Positions 60,009-64,000 of a stretch of 64,000 bases of DNA are shown here, piece by piece. Each line of letters begins with the position of its first letter. The first letter of the stretch is position 1. The position numbers were made by a program, and so were the translations under genes. The notes beneath the pieces were generated by a model. That model worked only from the letters and a program-made list of their open reading frames with translations. It was not told the DNA's origin and did no database searches. Location: contig CAZLRH010000003.1 of the NCBI GenBank assembly GCA_964562015.1, positions 62,001 through 126,000 on the forward strand, written 5' to 3'. Source of the stretch: CAZLRH01 sp964562015. Lineage in GTDB: Bacteria; Verrucomicrobiota; Verrucomicrobiia; Opitutales; JABDGR01.

Positions 60009-60860
60009 TCAACCGCCTGCGCCGCGACCGCCGCGTCCGCCGCGGGGTGTCGGGGCCCGGACCCAAGTCGCCGTTTTCATATAGTTCGAGGGAAAGGACC
60101 ATTCCTGGATAAGTTGCCGGTCCTGGTCGTAAATCCGCACCCAAATGCCGGTCAATTTGGATTCCACCCCCGGCGCGCCGGTCTTGACATTCTTGTGCTG
60201 GGTCAACGCTAACTTGGTTGTATCAAAGGAAAAGGTGGGGGAGGCCGGAATCTCGTCCACGTCGGCGCGACCGTAAATATAGTTGTCCTTTCCGCCCGTG
60301 CCCACCATGTCTATATTATATTCTATGATCGGTTTGACCAAATGCAGTGATTGCAGATTGGCCAGTTTCACCGTGTAGCCCTCCTCCCAGTTGTAAATGG
60401 CGTTGACCCGCGGGTTCGACGCATTGCCCGTGTAGGAAACGGTCTGCGGGGTGGAATTCGACGTGATGGAGAAATCAAAGGCCTTTTTGCCGCCTTGGAG
60501 AATTTGGGTGATCGTCCATTTTCGAATAAACGCCTGATCACTGTCGCCGAATAACGCGATGTCGGATTTGACCGCCCCGCCATCGTCGCGTTTCAGATAC
60601 ACCGTATCGCCGGTCACGGAGACAATTTGAGCGACGAGCGTTTTCCCGTCTTTGTTGGTGAAGGAGCGCATTTCCGACGCCGCCGGTGCGCCCGGAGCCG
60701 AAGACGTTCCCGGCTTGGCGGCGGCGGTGCCAGCGGCCGAGGCATCAGCCGCGGGGGCGAAATTCACCAAGGTGGCGGCCAGAACCAGGCTGACGACGGC
60801 ACCAGGCCAGCTCAGCAACCAGGAGTTATGACGGCAGAAAGCAGGAGTGTAAGTTTTCAT
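60009..60860 (-). CDS. Exported protein with SHD1-like domain
   Basis: 283 residues from ATG 60860. Signal peptide PGAVVSLVLAATLVNFAPAADA. Residues of about 63-105, RSFTNKDGKTLVAQIVSVTG then DTVYLKRDDGG, resemble the SLA1 homology domain 1 common in exported proteins of this phylum. A C-terminal beta domain follows and it ends in a Gly/Arg-rich tail (RGGRGGRGAGG). Function unknown. Confidence 0.72.
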   Translation of the reverse strand: MKTYTPAFCRHNSWLLSWPGAVVSLVLAATLVNFAPAADASAAGTAAAKPGTSSAPGAPAASEMRSFTNKDGKTLVAQIVSVTGDTVYLKRDDGGAVKSDIALFGDSDQAFIRKWTITQILQGGKKAFDFSITSNSTPQTVSYTGNASNPRVNAIYNWEEGYTVKLANLQSLHLVKPIIEYNIDMVGTGGKDNYIYGRADVDEIPASPTFSFDTTKLALTQHKNVKTGAPGVESKLTGIWVRIYDQDRQLIQEWSFPSNYMKTATWVRAPTPRGGRGGRGAGG

Positions 60861-61094
60861 AATCGCGAGGGCTGCCGGGCTGGCCGCTTGCGCCAAGAGG
60901 GGCGTTGGCTGGGCCGGCCGGGATTAATAGTAATTCTTAAACTCCACCGAGTCAAAAAAGTTGTGTCAGATACAGTCTAATCTCGGGCTGGTTACTGACA
61001 AGGCCGGAATTGCACCCAAGCCGGGATGGGTCGGCCTTCGGCCAAGATAATGCTCGACGGCATTTCGTTTTACTCGCTCCGTCCCTTTCCCTGA

Positions 61095-63689
61095 TCACAA
61101 CAACTCCAAATCCTTCAAAATCTCGCGGGGATTCGAACCGTTTTCCGGTCCGACGATGCCCTCGGCTTCCAGGATTTCCATGATGCGCGCGGCGCGGTTG
61201 TAACCGATTTTCAGCCGGCGCTGGAGCATTGACGTCGAGGCGCGCTTGGTGGCCTTGAGCACGCCGATGGCCGCAGGCACGAGGCTGTCGTCCCATTGTT
61301 CGTCGTCCGCTTCGCCTTCTTCGCCCTCTTCGAGGCCGCCGGCTTCGATTTGTGCCTGCACATCGTCCGCAAATTCCGGTGGGCCGTTCCTTTTCAAAAA
61401 TTCCACCAAGCCGTTGATTTCCTCGTCGGAGACGAGGGCGCCCTGGGCGCGGACGAGGTTCGCCGCCCCCGGCGGCACGAAGAGCATGTCCCCGCGGCCA
61501 ATCAGGGTGTCCGCCCCGCCAGTGTCGAGAATCGTGCGCGAGTCCACTTTGGAGGCGACTTTGAACGCAATGCGGCAGGGGAGGTTGGCTTTGATGACGC
61601 CCGTGATGACGTTCACGCTCGGCCGCTGCGTGGCCAGAATCAAGTGGATGCCGGCGGCGCGGGCGAGCTGGGCCAGCCGCGCGACACAGGTTTCGATGTC
61701 GGCCGGCGCGACCATCATCAGGTCGGCCAGTTCGTCAATGATGCAAATAATGTAAGGGAGTTTTTTGCCGTCGAATTGCAGCACACCCGGGTCGCGCGGG
61801 ACCTCGATGTTGCGCGTGGCGGCGCGTTCTTCGGGCGACATCTCGGCGTCCAATTCCGCGGCCTTGGCCTGGCTGCTTTCGTCCTTGAGGAGCTTGGCGT
61901 TGAACCCGGCAATGTTGCGCGCCCCGTGTTGCGCGAACAACTGGTAGCGGCGTTCCATTTCCGAAATCAAATACTTGAGCGCGGCGGGGACTTTTTTCGG
62001 TTCCGTGACGACCGGCACGAGCATGTGCGGGAGGTCGTTGAACACCTGCATCTCGACGATTTTCGGATCCACCATGATGAACCGCAAATCCTTCGGGCTC
62101 ATCTTGAACAGCAGCGACGCAATGATGGCGTTGATGCACACCGTCTTGCCCGCGCCGGTGGACCCGGCAATGAGCGCGTGCGGCATCTTGGTCAAATCCG
62201 CGACGATGGGTTTGCCCGTCACGTCCTTGCCCAGGACGACCGGAATGTCGGCGGTGGATTCCGCCCAGGCGCGCGACTCGATGATTTCCCGCAGACACAC
62301 TGAGGCCGCCTGGCGGTTGGGCACTTCGATGCCGACGGTTCCCTTGCCCGGCACCGGCGCGATGATGCGCACGCCCTCGGCCTTTAGCGCCAGCGCGATA
62401 TTTTTGTCGAGGTTGACGATTTTCTCGACGCGCACGCCCGGCGCGGGCGTCACTTCATAGCGCGTGATAACCGGTCCGGTGTGGATTTCCGTGGGCGTGA
62501 CCTTGACGCCGAATTCCGCGAGCGTTTGCACCAGCAGCCCGGCGCGTTCCTGGTGAAATTCCGCCGAATCCGTCTGCCGGGCCTGCCCATGCGAAAGCAA
62601 ATCCACCGTCGGGAAAATATAATCGCCCTTGCGGACCGGCGGCGCCGGGGCGAAGCGCTCGACTTTTTCCTCCTCGATGATTTTCAGGCCGGACACCAGC
62701 GGCGCGATTTTTTCTTTTTCGGGTTTGGGCGCGGGCTTGGGCGGCGGCGTTGCGGCCACGGGTTTCACTTCTTCCGGTTCCTTTTCGCTCAACACGGCGT
62801 CACCTTCGGCCAATTTGAACGTGCCGAGGCCGCGCCGCAGCGGGGCGACGGTGTCCGGCTTTTCCTCCATGAGCGGCTTCTTCGGCGCGGGCGGCGGAAA
62901 GGGACCGCGGGTGGGCGCGGAAGGCGAAGCCGGCGAGGCAGGCTTGGGTGCGGCTTTTTCCTCCAGCACGGCGGCCTCCTTCGCCAGTTGCTTTTCCTCG
63001 AGGCGTTTTTTCTTCGCCTCGGCGCGGCGTTCGCGCCACATCCCGACGGCCTGTACCAGCCCCTCAAACACCTGCCCCGGGCTGTCGGTAAAAACAAAGA
63101 GCAGGCCCAGGGCATAAATGAGGCCGAGGATGATGCCGCTGCCGGCATTGCCGACGGGCCCCTGCATCAAATCATTGAACAATTTCCGGCCGAGCAGCCC
63201 GCCGTGTCCGTTGGGAAAAAACTGCGGATCGTAATCCACCTTGCCCAGCGTGCCGATCATCGCGGCCAGCCCGCAGAACGCGAGCAACGTGACCACCATC
63301 AGCAGAAATTTCCACGTATGCACGACGTGCGCGCGGTGAAAGAAAAACAAATAGCCGAGCCACAATAAATAGATCGGCGCCAAGAATAGCGCCGGCCAGC
63401 CGCCCAGCGAATACGACACCGCCGCGAGTGTCGCCCCGATTTTTCCCACCCAGTTGCTGGCCGGGGCCTCGGGCGGCTTGCCCGCGCTGTTGCCCAGCCA
63501 GCTCTCCAGAAAAACCGGCTGGTGCGGATTGTAGCTGGCGTAGGCGAGAATCGCGAGCACGCCGAGCGACACGCACACGAGGCCCCAGACCGGGCGGATG
63601 GGCGAGCGGCGCGGCGCAAACGCCGTCGCGGTCTTGGGCCGGGTCACCGGCGGCGTCTTGCCATTGCTTTTCTTTTTGCTGCCAAACAT
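61095..63689 (-). CDS. ftsK: DNA translocase FtsK/SpoIIIE
   Basis: 864 residues. N-terminal basic tail and four membrane helices (about 33-200), a Pro/Ala/Glu-rich linker (about 235-345), then the motor: Walker A LIAGSTGAGKTVCINAI, FIMVDPKIVEMQVF, and Walker B ICIIDELADLMMVAPADIET. LILATQRPSVNVITGVIKAN is the RecA-like continuation. The C-terminal gamma domain (TSMLQRRLKIGYNRAARIME) binds KOPS-like sites. Coordinates chromosome segregation and division. Divergent from manA. Confidence 0.96.
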   Translation of the reverse strand: MFGSKKKSNGKTPPVTRPKTATAFAPRRSPIRPVWGLVCVSLGVLAILAYASYNPHQPVFLESWLGNSAGKPPEAPASNWVGKIGATLAAVSYSLGGWPALFLAPIYLLWLGYLFFFHRAHVVHTWKFLLMVVTLLAFCGLAAMIGTLGKVDYDPQFFPNGHGGLLGRKLFNDLMQGPVGNAGSGIILGLIYALGLLFVFTDSPGQVFEGLVQAVGMWRERRAEAKKKRLEEKQLAKEAAVLEEKAAPKPASPASPSAPTRGPFPPPAPKKPLMEEKPDTVAPLRRGLGTFKLAEGDAVLSEKEPEEVKPVAATPPPKPAPKPEKEKIAPLVSGLKIIEEEKVERFAPAPPVRKGDYIFPTVDLLSHGQARQTDSAEFHQERAGLLVQTLAEFGVKVTPTEIHTGPVITRYEVTPAPGVRVEKIVNLDKNIALALKAEGVRIIAPVPGKGTVGIEVPNRQAASVCLREIIESRAWAESTADIPVVLGKDVTGKPIVADLTKMPHALIAGSTGAGKTVCINAIIASLLFKMSPKDLRFIMVDPKIVEMQVFNDLPHMLVPVVTEPKKVPAALKYLISEMERRYQLFAQHGARNIAGFNAKLLKDESSQAKAAELDAEMSPEERAATRNIEVPRDPGVLQFDGKKLPYIICIIDELADLMMVAPADIETCVARLAQLARAAGIHLILATQRPSVNVITGVIKANLPCRIAFKVASKVDSRTILDTGGADTLIGRGDMLFVPPGAANLVRAQGALVSDEEINGLVEFLKRNGPPEFADDVQAQIEAGGLEEGEEGEADDEQWDDSLVPAAIGVLKATKRASTSMLQRRLKIGYNRAARIMEILEAEGIVGPENGSNPREILKDLELL

Positions 63690-63824
63690 GGGTGAAAAAC
63701 GGGTTTTCCGCCGGCCCCAACGTGGTTCCGGCGGAAAAAGAAAAGATACTTCCTGCCTTCTGCGGAAACAAGCGCGGAATGCGGCGTTGACCCGTTTTCA
63801 CACTGTGATTACGCGAATAGGCGC

Positions 63825-64000
63825 ATGGCCGTCGTCTTTCCGCCCCCGCTGCTGCGTTTCGCGCCGCTCTACCAGGAACGCGTCTGGGGCGGGCGCGGCT
63901 TGGAGGAGATTTTGCACCGCGCCCTGCCGCCCAAAAAAATCTTCGGCGAGAGCTGGGAAATCGTGGACCGGCCTGAGGCGCAGTCGCTGGTCGAGGGCGG
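63825..64000 (+). CDS. manA: Mannose-6-phosphate isomerase (class I), 5' part only
   Basis: The reading frame from ATG 63825 runs to the window end: PPPLLRFAPLYQERVWGGRG then LEEILHRALPPKKIFGESWE and IVDRPEAQSLVEG. RVWGGR and GESWEIVDRP are the type I phosphomannose isomerase N-terminal motifs. Interconverts mannose-6-phosphate and fructose-6-phosphate. Truncated by the window edge. Confidence 0.85.
   Translation, partial: MAVVFPPPLLRFAPLYQERVWGGRGLEEILHRALPPKKIFGESWEIVDRPEAQSLVEG

Overview
The window is a chromosomal segment of a GC-rich Gram-negative bacterium, most likely a member of the Verrucomicrobiota (an Opitutae-like lineage is my best guess). I base this on several features. There are large secreted proteins built from WD40-like/HAF-like propeller and Ig-like domains. 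There are families of membrane-anchored proteins with N-terminal RxWxAY-type and C-terminal ALERYRLANG-type motifs next to ECF sigma factors. Alpha-solenoid proteins carry DPxAAxxW..LP repeats. A porin and DUF3299, DUF1259 and DUF4410 proteins indicate an outer membrane. Intergenic spaces are crowded with palindromic repeats. I found no rRNA, tRNA, CRISPR array, prophage or intact transposase.

Layout. 0-7.5 kb: a putative alpha/alpha-toroid protein, a giant propeller+Ig secreted protein, a HicB-like protein and rho. 7.5-10.4 kb: a nonsense-mutated MafI-like immunity gene, a palindromic repeat, a lone member of the ECF-associated paralog family flanked by 58-bp direct repeats, and a Tat-exported amidase. 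10.5-14.2 kb: an ABC transporter (ATPase plus FtsX-type permease) in an operon with two exported DUF3299 proteins, then DUF1653. 14.3-19.4 kb: SGNH esterase, exported unknown, HEPN/MNT toxin-antitoxin pair, NAD-dependent epimerase-like protein, phosphate-selective-type porin. 19.5-25.4 kb: clpP, two membrane proteins, a glycine dehydrogenase fused from PA and PB halves, nth. 25.5-30.2 kb: a TPR protein and the sulfate activation operon cysC-cysD-cysN, interrupted by a four-helix-bundle (23S IVS-type) gene with inverted flanks. 30.6-36.1 kb: two tandem copies of a three-gene cassette (ECF sigma factor, one-TM putative anti-sigma protein, membrane-anchored protein with a pseudopilin-like C-terminus). 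36.5-42.6 kb: folA, an OmpR/PhoB-type response regulator, lexA, small unknowns, a frameshifted FecR-like pseudogene, a DUF4410 lipoprotein. 42.9-51.6 kb: a second giant exported Ig protein, a PEGA-type exported protein, DUF1259, an RcnA-like metal exporter and a MacB-type permease. 51.6-59.5 kb: four tandem paralogs of about 640 residues, each a membrane-anchored repeat protein. 59.7-64 kb: a small membrane protein, an SHD1-like exported protein, ftsK and the start of manA.

The housekeeping genes are ordinary. The accessory content centres on envelope and secreted proteins. The most unusual points are the duplicated ECF sigma cassettes with repeat-bracketed paralogs, the four-gene solenoid array, and several families of palindromic elements that abut genes and in one place appear to supply a start codon. 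All assignments are from reading the sequence and remembered family motifs; no database search was run.
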